Assembly (NCBI GenBank): GCA_030407315.1
Contig: JALQPE010000250.1
Coordinates: 1-64,000, forward strand
DNA from: Asparagopsis taxiformis
Lineage: Eukaryota > Rhodophyta > Florideophyceae > Bonnemaisoniales > Bonnemaisoniaceae
Direction: 5' to 3'
Length of the DNA stretch: 64,000 bases
The position numbers and the translations under genes are program-made. Positions 20,889 to 30,571 of the stretch are shown piece by piece (within the stretch, counting starts at the first letter, position 1; each line of letters opens with the position of its first letter). The notes beneath the pieces are model-generated. The model saw only the letters and a list, made by a program, of their open reading frames with translations, did not search any database and was not told the DNA's origin.

Positions 20889-20937
20889 GGTAGGAGCTGA
20901 AGAAGATTTGATAAAAATCGAAACGTTCTCCGCTACC
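20889..20937 (+). ncRNA. Hammerhead ribozyme, PLE-A copy 5
   Basis: Identical to 11562-11610, with predicted cleavage after 20927. Confidence 0.82.
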
Positions 20938-21189
20938 TCACCGCCAAAGGTACTAGCCAATATCAGGTCCACCACAAGAAAGGTTGACCAAAATATCCTA
21001 TTACCCCAGTGGTCTTCAGGAAACCCCGAAGACAACCTTGGAAGCCCCTAGGATTGCCAAAACGATCCCCCAAAACCATCTGCCGCACAGCACCCCAAAA
21101 CAACATTTGCCCAAATCCCCTATCAAAGGAATTCCATTCTGGAAAGAAGCCAGCTGCCAGGTGTACAAGATCAACGCAAACCAAGGAAA

Positions 21190-21861
21190 ATGTCAGACCC
21201 AGGGTCGAAAAGACTTCGACTTCAACAGGCACTCATGGGAACTACCAAACAGGCAGTAACCTCACCGCCCAAATGGACAGACAACATGATGAAATCTCAT
21301 CTCACAGATGCAGGACATATGTTCAAGAAAATATGTGCGAAAGAATCAACCATCAAAAAGCTGAATGAACACATAGAGAAAGGAACAGTCCCGCGAAGCC
21401 TACGTTTGAACATCAAAGTTATGGTAACAAAAGAACTTCAACAATCGATGAACGAAATTGTAGTACGGGCTGAGAAGGAATTTCATAGTCAAGTGATGAA
21501 TGGTCTACTACAAGCCCGAAAAAAGGAATTGGATGACATGAGAAAATCACTGACACTAAAAGAGCGAACCTGGAAAGATGAAACATACAATATTCTTATG
21601 CAACTACAGAGTGAAGGTCTATATAGAGACACACACAGCTCGCCCGAACAGGACCTCGTCGAATGGACAAAAATTCTGGAAACGAAACAAACCACTCTGG
21701 AAAAAGAAATTCGCACCGAAGATCTCCTAAAGCGTAGAGCTCAGGAAATCGCAAGAAATGAACGGGAATCTATTGTACAAGAGGAAAGAGTTAACCAACT
21801 CCTGGACAACTCAGCAATTAATGCCCTCGAAAATAAGGTACAAATGCTGGAACAAAGCTAA
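21190..21861 (+). pseudogene. PLE-A ORF1, copy 6, truncated by frameshift (223 aa)
   Basis: The single-A deletion near 21855 changes the frame at ...MLEQ and ends the protein one residue later. The whole basic lysine-rich tail is lost, and the coiled-coil part is unchanged. The deletion also moves the RT frame relative to ORF1, so a long frame (21758-23746) now runs from an alternative frame of ORF1 through the basic overlap into the RT. That fusion is accidental. A homopolymer sequencing error is possible. Confidence 0.85.
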
Positions 21862-22141
21862 ACAAAACCAACCCGAAAAAAGAACAGGCCAAGCCTCAGA
21901 AAGGTGGAGGCCAGAACAAACCTCAAGCGAAAAAGAAAAAAATTCCGAAGAAGAAAGAAAAAGGAAGGAAGGCAAAGGCCGGACGCGAAAACGAAAAGCC
22001 AGAACACAAGCCTGCCTCTCGGCGTTCAACACGCCGATCGGAATAAAACTTGAGAAGCTCTCCCCGGAAGCTAAAGCTGTCCTGAAAATTGGACACAAAT
22101 TTGCTTTCAATGCAGACCTAAAACGGTCGCTCGCTTTGCTA

Positions 22142-23746
22142 ATGAATAATGTACAGGCAAAATATCAAGGGAGATTCAACGCCCTCTCCAAGAGGGAACA
22201 AGATAACTGGAAGAATTGGAAACTGCATGCGCTGAAATACATCGCACAAATCCCAAACCAGAAACATGACAAACTCTCAAAAATACTAACCAGAGGCATC
22301 CAGCACCTGAAAAAAATGGATGTTATCGTGAAAGAAGCTGACAAAAATTTAGGACTGGTTGCCATGAGAGGTGACATCTACAACGCCATGCTCAGGGAAC
22401 AGCTACAAGGACCAACCTATCGGAAAGTCCCAGCATTTCCACACATGGATATCTTAACTAGGATGAAAAATATCCTGAAATACACTACAAGCGTACCGGC
22501 TTGGAAAAAAGAGAAATGGTTACTGCATGCCGAGCAAGCCAAGGAGCCATGCCATTTCTATATCAACCCCAAGATACATAAGAAAGAACTTGGAGCCAGG
22601 CCAATTACACCCCAACATTCATATATGCTAGCTCCCCTGAGCAAGGAGCTTGCACGAATATTACAAGAGAAAGTGGCTGAAATTGAAGAAATTGCCAACG
22701 ACTCAAGGGATGTAATACGAAGTTTGGAACGTTTCAAGACCACAAAGAACTTTGCCTTTGTGACATACGATGTAGAAAAATTATATCCGAACATCGACCT
22801 ACGTGACGCCATCCAGACACTGGAAAATAACTTGGATATCATGAAGATGGACAATTATTTCTGGACCAAAATAATCCAACTAATCATGTACAATAATTTC
22901 GTCGAAGCAAGAGGAACAGTCTACCAACAAATGGTAGGAACGGCAACAGGTACGCAGGTAGCACCGCCCTTTGCCAACCTCTACCTATATTTCAAGTTCA
23001 GAGAAATATTGAACAAAGACGAAATATTATACCAGAGCAGATACATAGATGATGGTCTCCTCATGGTTGATAACATGGCTGCTGGAGAAAAAATAATAGA
23101 AGAACTGAACGCAGTATCAAACCTGAGACTAACATCAGAAATGAGCACGCAAGAAGCAACTTACCTAGACATAACTGTCTACAAAGGACCCAGATACATT
23201 CTGGAAAACAAGTTGGACATGAAGGTATTCTTCAAACCCACCAACAAATTATTATACTTGCCTGCTGCAAGCTCTCACCCTGGATCTATGAAAACAGGAA
23301 TCATCATAGGAGAAGCTATACGATGCTTGAGAAATACAAGCCAAAAAGCTGAATGGCTGAAAGCTCTTCACTATATCTTCAAAGGACTTCTGAGAAGAGG
23401 ATATGATGCCAACACCATCAAGAAGAAATGGAAACAAATTAAGTTCGAGCAGCGAACGAAACTAATTGAAACAAATTCAGTTAGAGAAAAACCAACAAGA
23501 GAAATCGTGACAACGCGATACAACAATAGCACATTTTTCCACTGGAAAAAAATACTGATCAAGCTCCCCATCAAAGGAGTCCTGATCGACAGAAAACTCG
23601 GCGTCTATAACAAGAAGCAACAGGAAATTATCAACAATTGGCCCCCGCAAATAGTATATGGAGACTTTGCTAAACTTGGAAAGAAGCTCATCTCCGCCAA
23701 GGCCACTTGGGACTACTCCTTACTGCAGAAAAATCATTCATCCTGA
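22142..23746 (+). CDS. PLE-A reverse transcriptase, copy 6
   Basis: The RT domain is unchanged and intact. Because of the upstream deletion, the reading frame is open back to at least 21758. That displays in one frame the basic stretch and the conserved PIGIK...SPEAK segment that precede the RT in all copies. Confidence 0.93.
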   Translation: MNNVQAKYQGRFNALSKREQDNWKNWKLHALKYIAQIPNQKHDKLSKILTRGIQHLKKMDVIVKEADKNLGLVAMRGDIYNAMLREQLQGPTYRKVPAFPHMDILTRMKNILKYTTSVPAWKKEKWLLHAEQAKEPCHFYINPKIHKKELGARPITPQHSYMLAPLSKELARILQEKVAEIEEIANDSRDVIRSLERFKTTKNFAFVTYDVEKLYPNIDLRDAIQTLENNLDIMKMDNYFWTKIIQLIMYNNFVEARGTVYQQMVGTATGTQVAPPFANLYLYFKFREILNKDEILYQSRYIDDGLLMVDNMAAGEKIIEELNAVSNLRLTSEMSTQEATYLDITVYKGPRYILENKLDMKVFFKPTNKLLYLPAASSHPGSMKTGIIIGEAIRCLRNTSQKAEWLKALHYIFKGLLRRGYDANTIKKKWKQIKFEQRTKLIETNSVREKPTREIVTTRYNNSTFFHWKKILIKLPIKGVLIDRKLGVYNKKQQEIINNWPPQIVYGDFAKLGKKLISAKATWDYSLLQKNHSS

Positions 23747-23996
23747 AATAAGTGGAGGAAAGCTGTCTTCTTATTGGATAAAAAGCCTGCAAAAATATCC
23801 CAAAACCCGCTAACAAACGATTTCCAAAAGGCACGAACCATAATAGTTCCTGCCCCACCCACGTGTCATACTGCACTGGCGAGGGAAATTATCAGCCCCA
23901 TAATAGATGCACAATGACTACATACCACCGCCGCACGGCGAATGCCCCCTACGATAGGATAAATAGTAGAATTTGGTAGCCACCAACGATACGGCA

Positions 23997-24045
23997 GGTA
24001 GGAGCTGAAGAAGATTTGATAAAAATCGAAACGTTCTCCGCTACC
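23997..24045 (+). ncRNA. Hammerhead ribozyme, PLE-A copy 6
   Basis: Identical to 11562-11610, with predicted cleavage after 24035. Confidence 0.82.
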
Positions 24046-24297
24046 TCACCGCCAAAGGTACTAGCCAATATCAGGTCCACCACAAGAAAGGTTGACCAAA
24101 ATATCCTATTACCCCAGTGGTCTTCAGGAAACCCCGAAGACAACCTTGGAAGCCCCTAGGATTGCCAAAACGATCCCCCAAAACCATCTGCCGCACAGCA
24201 CCCCAAAACAACATTTGCCCAAATCCCCTATCAAAGGAATTCCATTCTGGAAAGAAGCCAGCTGCCAGGTGTACAAGATCAACGCAAACCAAGGAAA

Positions 24298-25155
24298 ATG
24301 TCAGACCCAGGGTCGAAAAGACTTCGACTTCAACAGGCACTCATGGGAACTACCAAACAGGCAGTAACCTCACCGCCCAAATGGACAGACAACATGATGA
24401 AATCTCATCTCACAGATGCAGGACATATGTTCAAGAAAATATGTGCGAAAGAATCAACCATCAAAAAGCTGAATGAACACATAGAGAAAGGAACAGTCCC
24501 GCGAAGCCTACGTTTGAACATCAAAGTTATGGTAACAAAAGAACTTCAACAATCGATGAACGAAATTGTAGTACGGGCTGAGAAGGAATTTCATAGTCAA
24601 GTGATGAATGGTCTACTACAAGCCCGAAAAAAGGAATTGGATGACATGAGAAAATCACTGACACTAAAAGAGCGAACCTGGAAAGATGAAACATACAATA
24701 TTCTTATGCAACTACAGAGTGAAGGTCTATATAGAGACACACACAGCTCGCCCGAACAGGACCTCGTCGAATGGACAAAAATTCTGGAAACGAAACAAAC
24801 CACTCTGGAAAAAGAAATTCGCACCGAAGATCTCCTAAAGCGTAGAGCTCAGGAAATCGCAAGAAATGAACGGGAATCTATTGTACAAGAGGAAAGAGTT
24901 AACCAACTCCTGGACAACTCAGCAATTAATGCCCTCGAAAATAAGGTACAAATGCTGGAACAAAAGCTAAACAAAACCAACCCGAAAAAAGAACAGGCCA
25001 AGCCTCAGAAAGGTGGAGGCCAGAACAAACCTCAAGCGAAAAAGAAAAAAATTCCGAAGAAGAAAGAAAAAGGAAGGAAGGCAAAGGCCGGACGCGAAAA
25101 CGAAAAGCCAGAACACAAGCCTGCCTCTCGGCGTTCAACACGCCGATCGGAATAA
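24298..25155 (+). CDS. PLE-A ORF1, copy 7
   Basis: 285 aa, intact, identical to copy 2. Confidence 0.85.
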   Translation: MSDPGSKRLRLQQALMGTTKQAVTSPPKWTDNMMKSHLTDAGHMFKKICAKESTIKKLNEHIEKGTVPRSLRLNIKVMVTKELQQSMNEIVVRAEKEFHSQVMNGLLQARKKELDDMRKSLTLKERTWKDETYNILMQLQSEGLYRDTHSSPEQDLVEWTKILETKQTTLEKEIRTEDLLKRRAQEIARNERESIVQEERVNQLLDNSAINALENKVQMLEQKLNKTNPKKEQAKPQKGGGQNKPQAKKKKIPKKKEKGRKAKAGRENEKPEHKPASRRSTRRSE

Positions 25156-25250
25156 AACTTGAGAAGCTCTCCCCGGAAGCTAAAGCTGTCCTGAAAATTG
25201 GACACAAATTTGCTTTCAATGCAGACCTAAAACGGTCGCTCGCTTTGCTA

Positions 25251-26855
25251 ATGAATAATGTACAGGCAAAATATCAAGGGAGATTCAACGCCCTCTCCAA
25301 GAGGGAACAAGATAACTGGAAGAATTGGAAACTGCATGCGCTGAAATACATCGCACAAATCCCAAACCAGAAACATGACAAACTCTCAAAAATACTAACC
25401 AGAGGCATCCAGCACCTGAAAAAAATGGATGTTATCGTGAAAGAAGCTGACAAAAATTTAGGACTGGTTGCCATGAGAGGTGACATCTACAACGCCATGC
25501 TCAGGGAACAGCTACAAGGACCAACCTATCGGAAAGTCCCAGCATTTCCACACATGGATATCTTAACTAGGATGAAAAATATCCTGAAATACACTACAAG
25601 CGTACCGGCTTGGAAAAAAGAGAAATGGTTACTGCATGCCGAGCAAGCCAAGGAGCCATGCCATTTCTATATCAACCCCAAGATACATAAGAAAGAACTT
25701 GGAGCCAGGCCAATTACACCCCAACATTCATATATGCTAGCTCCCCTGAGCAAGGAGCTTGCACGAATATTACAAGAGAAAGTGGCTGAAATTGAAGAAA
25801 TTGCCAACGACTCAAGGGATGTAATACGAAGTTTGGAACGTTTCAAGACCACAAAGAACTTTGCCTTTGTGACATACGATGTAGAAAAATTATATCCGAA
25901 CATCGACCTACGTGACGCCATCCAGACACTGGAAAATAACTTGGATATCATGAAGATGGACAATTATTTCTGGACCAAAATAATCCAACTAATCATGTAC
26001 AATAATTTCGTCGAAGCAAGAGGAACAGTCTACCAACAAATGGTAGGAACGGCAACAGGTACGCAGGTAGCACCGCCCTTTGCCAACCTCTACCTATATT
26101 TCAAGTTCAGAGAAATATTGAACAAAGACGAAATATTATACCAGAGCAGATACATAGATGATGGTCTCCTCATGGTTGATAACATGGCTGCTGGAGAAAA
26201 AATAATAGAAGAACTGAACGCAGTATCAAACCTGAGACTAACATCAGAAATGAGCACGCAAGAAGCAACTTACCTAGACATAACTGTCTACAAAGGACCC
26301 AGATACATTCTGGAAAACAAGTTGGACATGAAGGTATTCTTCAAACCCACCAACAAATTATTATACTTGCCTGCTGCAAGCTCTCACCCTGGATCTATGA
26401 AAACAGGAATCATCATAGGAGAAGCTATACGATGCTTGAGAAATACAAGCCAAAAAGCTGAATGGCTGAAAGCTCTTCACTATATCTTCAAAGGACTTCT
26501 GAGAAGAGGATATGATGCCAACACCATCAAGAAGAAATGGAAACAAATTAAGTTCGAGCAGCGAACGAAACTAATTGAAACAAATTCAGTTAGAGAAAAA
26601 CCAACAAGAGAAATCGTGACAACGCGATACAACAATAGCACATTTTTCCACTGGAAAAAAATACTGATCAAGCTCCCCATCAAAGGAGTCCTGATCGACA
26701 GAAAACTCGGCGTCTATAACAAGAAGCAACAGGAAATTATCAACAATTGGCCCCCGCAAATAGTATATGGAGACTTTGCTAAACTTGGAAAGAAGCTCAT
26801 CTCCGCCAAGGCCACTTGGGACTACTCCTTACTGCAGAAAAATCATTCATCCTGA
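25251..26855 (+). CDS. PLE-A reverse transcriptase, copy 7
   Basis: Intact, identical to the copy 2 RT. The overlap with ORF1 starts at 24945. Confidence 0.95.
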   Translation: MNNVQAKYQGRFNALSKREQDNWKNWKLHALKYIAQIPNQKHDKLSKILTRGIQHLKKMDVIVKEADKNLGLVAMRGDIYNAMLREQLQGPTYRKVPAFPHMDILTRMKNILKYTTSVPAWKKEKWLLHAEQAKEPCHFYINPKIHKKELGARPITPQHSYMLAPLSKELARILQEKVAEIEEIANDSRDVIRSLERFKTTKNFAFVTYDVEKLYPNIDLRDAIQTLENNLDIMKMDNYFWTKIIQLIMYNNFVEARGTVYQQMVGTATGTQVAPPFANLYLYFKFREILNKDEILYQSRYIDDGLLMVDNMAAGEKIIEELNAVSNLRLTSEMSTQEATYLDITVYKGPRYILENKLDMKVFFKPTNKLLYLPAASSHPGSMKTGIIIGEAIRCLRNTSQKAEWLKALHYIFKGLLRRGYDANTIKKKWKQIKFEQRTKLIETNSVREKPTREIVTTRYNNSTFFHWKKILIKLPIKGVLIDRKLGVYNKKQQEIINNWPPQIVYGDFAKLGKKLISAKATWDYSLLQKNHSS

Positions 26856-27105
26856 AATAAGTGGAGGAAAGCTGTCTTCTTATTGGATAAAAAGCCTGCA
26901 AAAATATCCCAAAACCCGCTAACAAACGATTTCCAAAAGGCACGAACCATAATAGTTCCTGCCCCACCCACGTGTCATACTGCACTGGCGAGGGAAATTA
27001 TCAGCCCCATAATAGATGCACAATGACTACATACCACCGCCGCACGGCGAATGCCCCCTACGATAGGATAAATAGTAGAATTTGGTAGCCACCAACGATA
27101 CGGCA

Positions 27106-27154
27106 GGTAGGAGCTGAAGAAGATTTGATAAAAATCGAAACGTTCTCCGCTACC
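27106..27154 (+). ncRNA. Hammerhead ribozyme, PLE-A copy 7
   Basis: Identical to 11562-11610, with predicted cleavage after 27144. Confidence 0.82.
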
Positions 27155-27406
27155 TCACCGCCAAAGGTACTAGCCAATATCAGGTCCACCACAAGAAAGG
27201 TTGACCAAAATATCCTATTACCCCAGTGGTCTTCAGGAAACCCCGAAGACAACCTTGGAAGCCCCTAGGATTGCCAAAACGATCCCCCAAAACCATCTGC
27301 CGCACAGCACCCCAAAACAACATTTGCCCAAATCCCCTATCAAAGGAATTCCATTCTGGAAAGAAGCCAGCTGCCAGGTGTACAAGATCAACGCAAACCA
27401 AGGAAA

Positions 27407-28264
27407 ATGTCAGACCCAGGGTCGAAAAGACTTCGACTTCAACAGGCACTCATGGGAACTACCAAACAGGCAGTAACCTCACCGCCCAAATGGACAGACA
27501 ACATGATGAAATCTCATCTCACAGATGCAGGACATATGTTCAAGAAAATATGTGCGAAAGAATCAACCATCAAAAAGCTGAATGAACACATAGAGAAAGG
27601 AACAGTCCCGCGAAGCCTACGTTTGAACATCAAAGTTATGGTAACAAAAGAACTTCAACAATCGATGAACGAAATTGTAGTACGGGCTGAGAAGGAATTT
27701 CATAGTCAAGTGATGAATGGTCTACTACAAGCCCGAAAAAAGGAATTGGATGACATGAGAAAATCACTGACACTAAAAGAGCGAACCTGGAAAGATGAAA
27801 CATACAATATTCTTATGCAACTACAGAGTGAAGGTCTATATAGAGACACACACAGCTCGCCCGAACAGGACCTCGTCGAATGGACAAAAATTCTGGAAAC
27901 GAAACAAACCACTCTGGAAAAAGAAATTCGCACCGAAGATCTCCTAAAGCGTAGAGCTCAGGAAATCGCAAGAAATGAACGGGAATCTATTGTACAAGAG
28001 GAAAGAGTTAACCAACTCCTGGACAACTCAGCAATTAATGCCCTCGAAAATAAGGTACAAATGCTGGAACAAAAGCTAAACAAAACCAACCCGAAAAAAG
28101 AACAGGCCAAGCCTCAGAAAGGTGGAGGCCAGAACAAACCTCAAGCGAAAAAGAAAAAAATTCCGAAGAAGAAAGAAAAAGGAAGGAAGGCAAAGGCCGG
28201 ACGCGAAAACGAAAAGCCAGAACACAAGCCTGCCTCTCGGCGTTCAACACGCCGATCGGAATAA
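27407..28264 (+). CDS. PLE-A ORF1, copy 8
   Basis: 285 aa, intact, identical to copy 2. Confidence 0.85.
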   Translation: MSDPGSKRLRLQQALMGTTKQAVTSPPKWTDNMMKSHLTDAGHMFKKICAKESTIKKLNEHIEKGTVPRSLRLNIKVMVTKELQQSMNEIVVRAEKEFHSQVMNGLLQARKKELDDMRKSLTLKERTWKDETYNILMQLQSEGLYRDTHSSPEQDLVEWTKILETKQTTLEKEIRTEDLLKRRAQEIARNERESIVQEERVNQLLDNSAINALENKVQMLEQKLNKTNPKKEQAKPQKGGGQNKPQAKKKKIPKKKEKGRKAKAGRENEKPEHKPASRRSTRRSE

Positions 28265-28359
28265 AACTTGAGAAGCTCTCCCCGGAAGCTAAAGCTGTCC
28301 TGAAAATTGGACACAAATTTGCTTTCAATGCAGACCTAAAACGGTCGCTCGCTTTGCTA

Positions 28360-29964
28360 ATGAATAATGTACAGGCAAAATATCAAGGGAGATTCAACGC
28401 CCTCTCCAAGAGGGAACAAGATAACTGGAAGAATTGGAAACTGCATGCGCTGAAATACATCGCACAAATCCCAAACCAGAAACATGACAAACTCTCAAAA
28501 ATACTAACCAGAGGCATCCAGCACCTGAAAAAAATGGATGTTATCGTGAAAGAAGCTGACAAAAATTTAGGACTGGTTGCCATGAGAGGTGACATCTACA
28601 ACGCCATGCTCAGGGAACAGCTACAAGGACCAACCTATCGGAAAGTCCCAGCATTTCCACACATGGATATCTTAACTAGGATGAAAAATATCCTGAAATA
28701 CACTACAAGCGTACCGGCTTGGAAAAAAGAGAAATGGTTACTGCATGCCGAGCAAGCCAAGGAGCCATGCCATTTCTATATCAACCCCAAGATACATAAG
28801 AAAGAACTTGGAGCCAGGCCAATTACACCCCAACATTCATATATGCTAGCTCCCCTGAGCAAGGAGCTTGCACGAATATTACAAGAGAAAGTGGCTGAAA
28901 TTGAAGAAATTGCCAACGACTCAAGGGATGTAATACGAAGTTTGGAACGTTTCAAGACCACAAAGAACTTTGCCTTTGTGACATACGATGTAGAAAAATT
29001 ATATCCGAACATCGACCTACGTGACGCCATCCAGACACTGGAAAATAACTTGGATATCATGAAGATGGACAATTATTTCTGGACCAAAATAATCCAACTA
29101 ATCATGTACAATAATTTCGTCGAAGCAAGAGGAACAGTCTACCAACAAATGGTAGGAACGGCAACAGGTACGCAGGTAGCACCGCCCTTTGCCAACCTCT
29201 ACCTATATTTCAAGTTCAGAGAAATATTGAACAAAGACGAAATATTATACCAGAGCAGATACATAGATGATGGTCTCCTCATGGTTGATAACATGGCTGC
29301 TGGAGAAAAAATAATAGAAGAACTGAACGCAGTATCAAACCTGAGACTAACATCAGAAATGAGCACGCAAGAAGCAACTTACCTAGACATAACTGTCTAC
29401 AAAGGACCCAGATACATTCTGGAAAACAAGTTGGACATGAAGGTATTCTTCAAACCCACCAACAAATTATTATACTTGCCTGCTGCAAGCTCTCACCCTG
29501 GATCTATGAAAACAGGAATCATCATAGGAGAAGCTATACGATGCTTGAGAAATACAAGCCAAAAAGCTGAATGGCTGAAAGCTCTTCACTATATCTTCAA
29601 AGGACTTCTGAGAAGAGGATATGATGCCAACACCATCAAGAAGAAATGGAAACAAATTAAGTTCGAGCAGCGAACGAAACTAATTGAAACAAATTCAGTT
29701 AGAGAAAAACCAACAAGAGAAATCGTGACAACGCGATACAACAATAGCACATTTTTCCACTGGAAAAAAATACTGATCAAGCTCCCCATCAAAGGAGTCC
29801 TGATCGACAGAAAACTCGGCGTCTATAACAAGAAGCAACAGGAAATTATCAACAATTGGCCCCCGCAAATAGTATATGGAGACTTTGCTAAACTTGGAAA
29901 GAAGCTCATCTCCGCCAAGGCCACTTGGGACTACTCCTTACTGCAGAAAAATCATTCATCCTGA
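28360..29964 (+). CDS. PLE-A reverse transcriptase, copy 8
   Basis: Intact, identical to the copy 2 RT. The overlap with ORF1 starts at 28054. Confidence 0.95.
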   Translation: MNNVQAKYQGRFNALSKREQDNWKNWKLHALKYIAQIPNQKHDKLSKILTRGIQHLKKMDVIVKEADKNLGLVAMRGDIYNAMLREQLQGPTYRKVPAFPHMDILTRMKNILKYTTSVPAWKKEKWLLHAEQAKEPCHFYINPKIHKKELGARPITPQHSYMLAPLSKELARILQEKVAEIEEIANDSRDVIRSLERFKTTKNFAFVTYDVEKLYPNIDLRDAIQTLENNLDIMKMDNYFWTKIIQLIMYNNFVEARGTVYQQMVGTATGTQVAPPFANLYLYFKFREILNKDEILYQSRYIDDGLLMVDNMAAGEKIIEELNAVSNLRLTSEMSTQEATYLDITVYKGPRYILENKLDMKVFFKPTNKLLYLPAASSHPGSMKTGIIIGEAIRCLRNTSQKAEWLKALHYIFKGLLRRGYDANTIKKKWKQIKFEQRTKLIETNSVREKPTREIVTTRYNNSTFFHWKKILIKLPIKGVLIDRKLGVYNKKQQEIINNWPPQIVYGDFAKLGKKLISAKATWDYSLLQKNHSS

Positions 29965-30214
29965 AATAAGTGGAGGAAAGCTGTCTTCTTATTGGATAAA
30001 AAGCCTGCAAAAATATCCCAAAACCCGCTAACAAACGATTTCCAAAAGGCACGAACCATAATAGTTCCTGCCCCACCCACGTGTCATACTGCACTGGCGA
30101 GGGAAATTATCAGCCCCATAATAGATGCACAATGACTACATACCACCGCCGCACGGCGAATGCCCCCTACGATAGGATAAATAGTAGAATTTGGTAGCCA
30201 CCAACGATACGGCA

Positions 30215-30263
30215 GGTAGGAGCTGAAGAAGATTTGATAAAAATCGAAACGTTCTCCGCTACC
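30215..30263 (+). ncRNA. Hammerhead ribozyme, PLE-A copy 8
   Basis: Identical to 11562-11610. Predicted cleavage after 30253 lies about 190 nt upstream of the telomere-like junction. The element's 3' end at the junction is therefore not the ribozyme cut site of a linear monomer. Confidence 0.82.
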
Positions 30264-30440
30264 TCACCGCCAAAGGTACTAGCCAATATCAGGTCCACCA
30301 CAAGAAAGGTTGACCAAAATATCCTATTACCCCAGTGGTCTTCAGGAAACCCCGAAGACAACCTTGGAAGCCCCTAGGATTGCCAAAACGATCCCCCAAA
30401 ACCATCTGCCGCACAGCACCCCAAAACAACATTTGCCCAA

Positions 30441-30571
30441 ATCCCTAATCCCCTAATCCCCTAAATCCCCTAATCCCCTAAAAAATCCCTAATCCCTAAA
30501 ATCCCTAATCCCCTAATCCCCTAAATCCCGTAATCCCTAATCCCCTAAATCCCCTAAAAATCCCCCTAATG
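30441..30571 (+). repeat. Interstitial telomere-like repeat tract (C-rich on +)
   Basis: About 130 bp of irregular units: ccctaat, cccctaat, cccctaaat, and a few with extended A runs. The plus strand is C-rich, as at a left chromosome end reading inward. The tract directly follows the sense-strand 3' end of PLE-A copy 8. Confidence 0.88.

Larger units (their letters stand above)
18013..21121 (+). mobile_element. PLE-A copy 5 (complete)
   Basis: Exact 3109-bp period. No difference noticed from copies 2-4. Confidence 0.92.
21122..24229 (+). mobile_element. PLE-A copy 6 (complete, one 1-nt deletion)
   Basis: 3108 bp. One A is missing from the AAAA run near 21854-21857 (aacaaagct instead of aacaaaagct). 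Otherwise it looks like its neighbours. Confidence 0.92.
24230..27338 (+). mobile_element. PLE-A copy 7 (complete)
   Basis: A 3109-bp unit with both ORFs intact. Confidence 0.92.
7670..30446 (+). mobile_element. PLE-A: head-to-tail array of a Penelope-like retroelement
   Basis: A 3109-bp unit is repeated head to tail: one 5'-truncated copy (7670-8685), then seven complete copies (8686-11794, 11795-14903, 14904-18012, 18013-21121, 21122-24229, 24230-27338, 27339-30446). I place unit borders at the point where the last copy runs into C-rich telomere-like DNA. Each complete unit holds a coiled-coil ORF1, an overlapping reverse transcriptase ORF, and a hammerhead ribozyme. There is no GIY-YIG endonuclease domain, which places it with endonuclease-deficient, telomere-associated PLEs (Athena/Coprina-like). 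Copies are almost identical. I noticed only two single-A deletions, in copies 1 and 6. A collapsed or expanded assembly could alter the copy number. Confidence 0.93.
27339..30446 (+). mobile_element. PLE-A copy 8 (complete, telomere-joined end)
   Basis: The last unit. Its 3' end gcccaaatccc runs directly into telomere-like repeats instead of into another unit, which is what fixes the 3' end of the element. One C of the CCCC in other junctions is absent here. Confidence 0.92.

Noticed and set aside
21758..22141. A 662-codon ORF1-RT fusion gene in copy 6
   Set aside because: It begins in an unused frame of ORF1 and exists only because of a 1-nt deletion.
7670..30446. A CRISPR or satellite explanation for the strict periodicity
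   Set aside because: The period is 3109 bp with protein-coding and ribozyme content, so it is a retroelement array.
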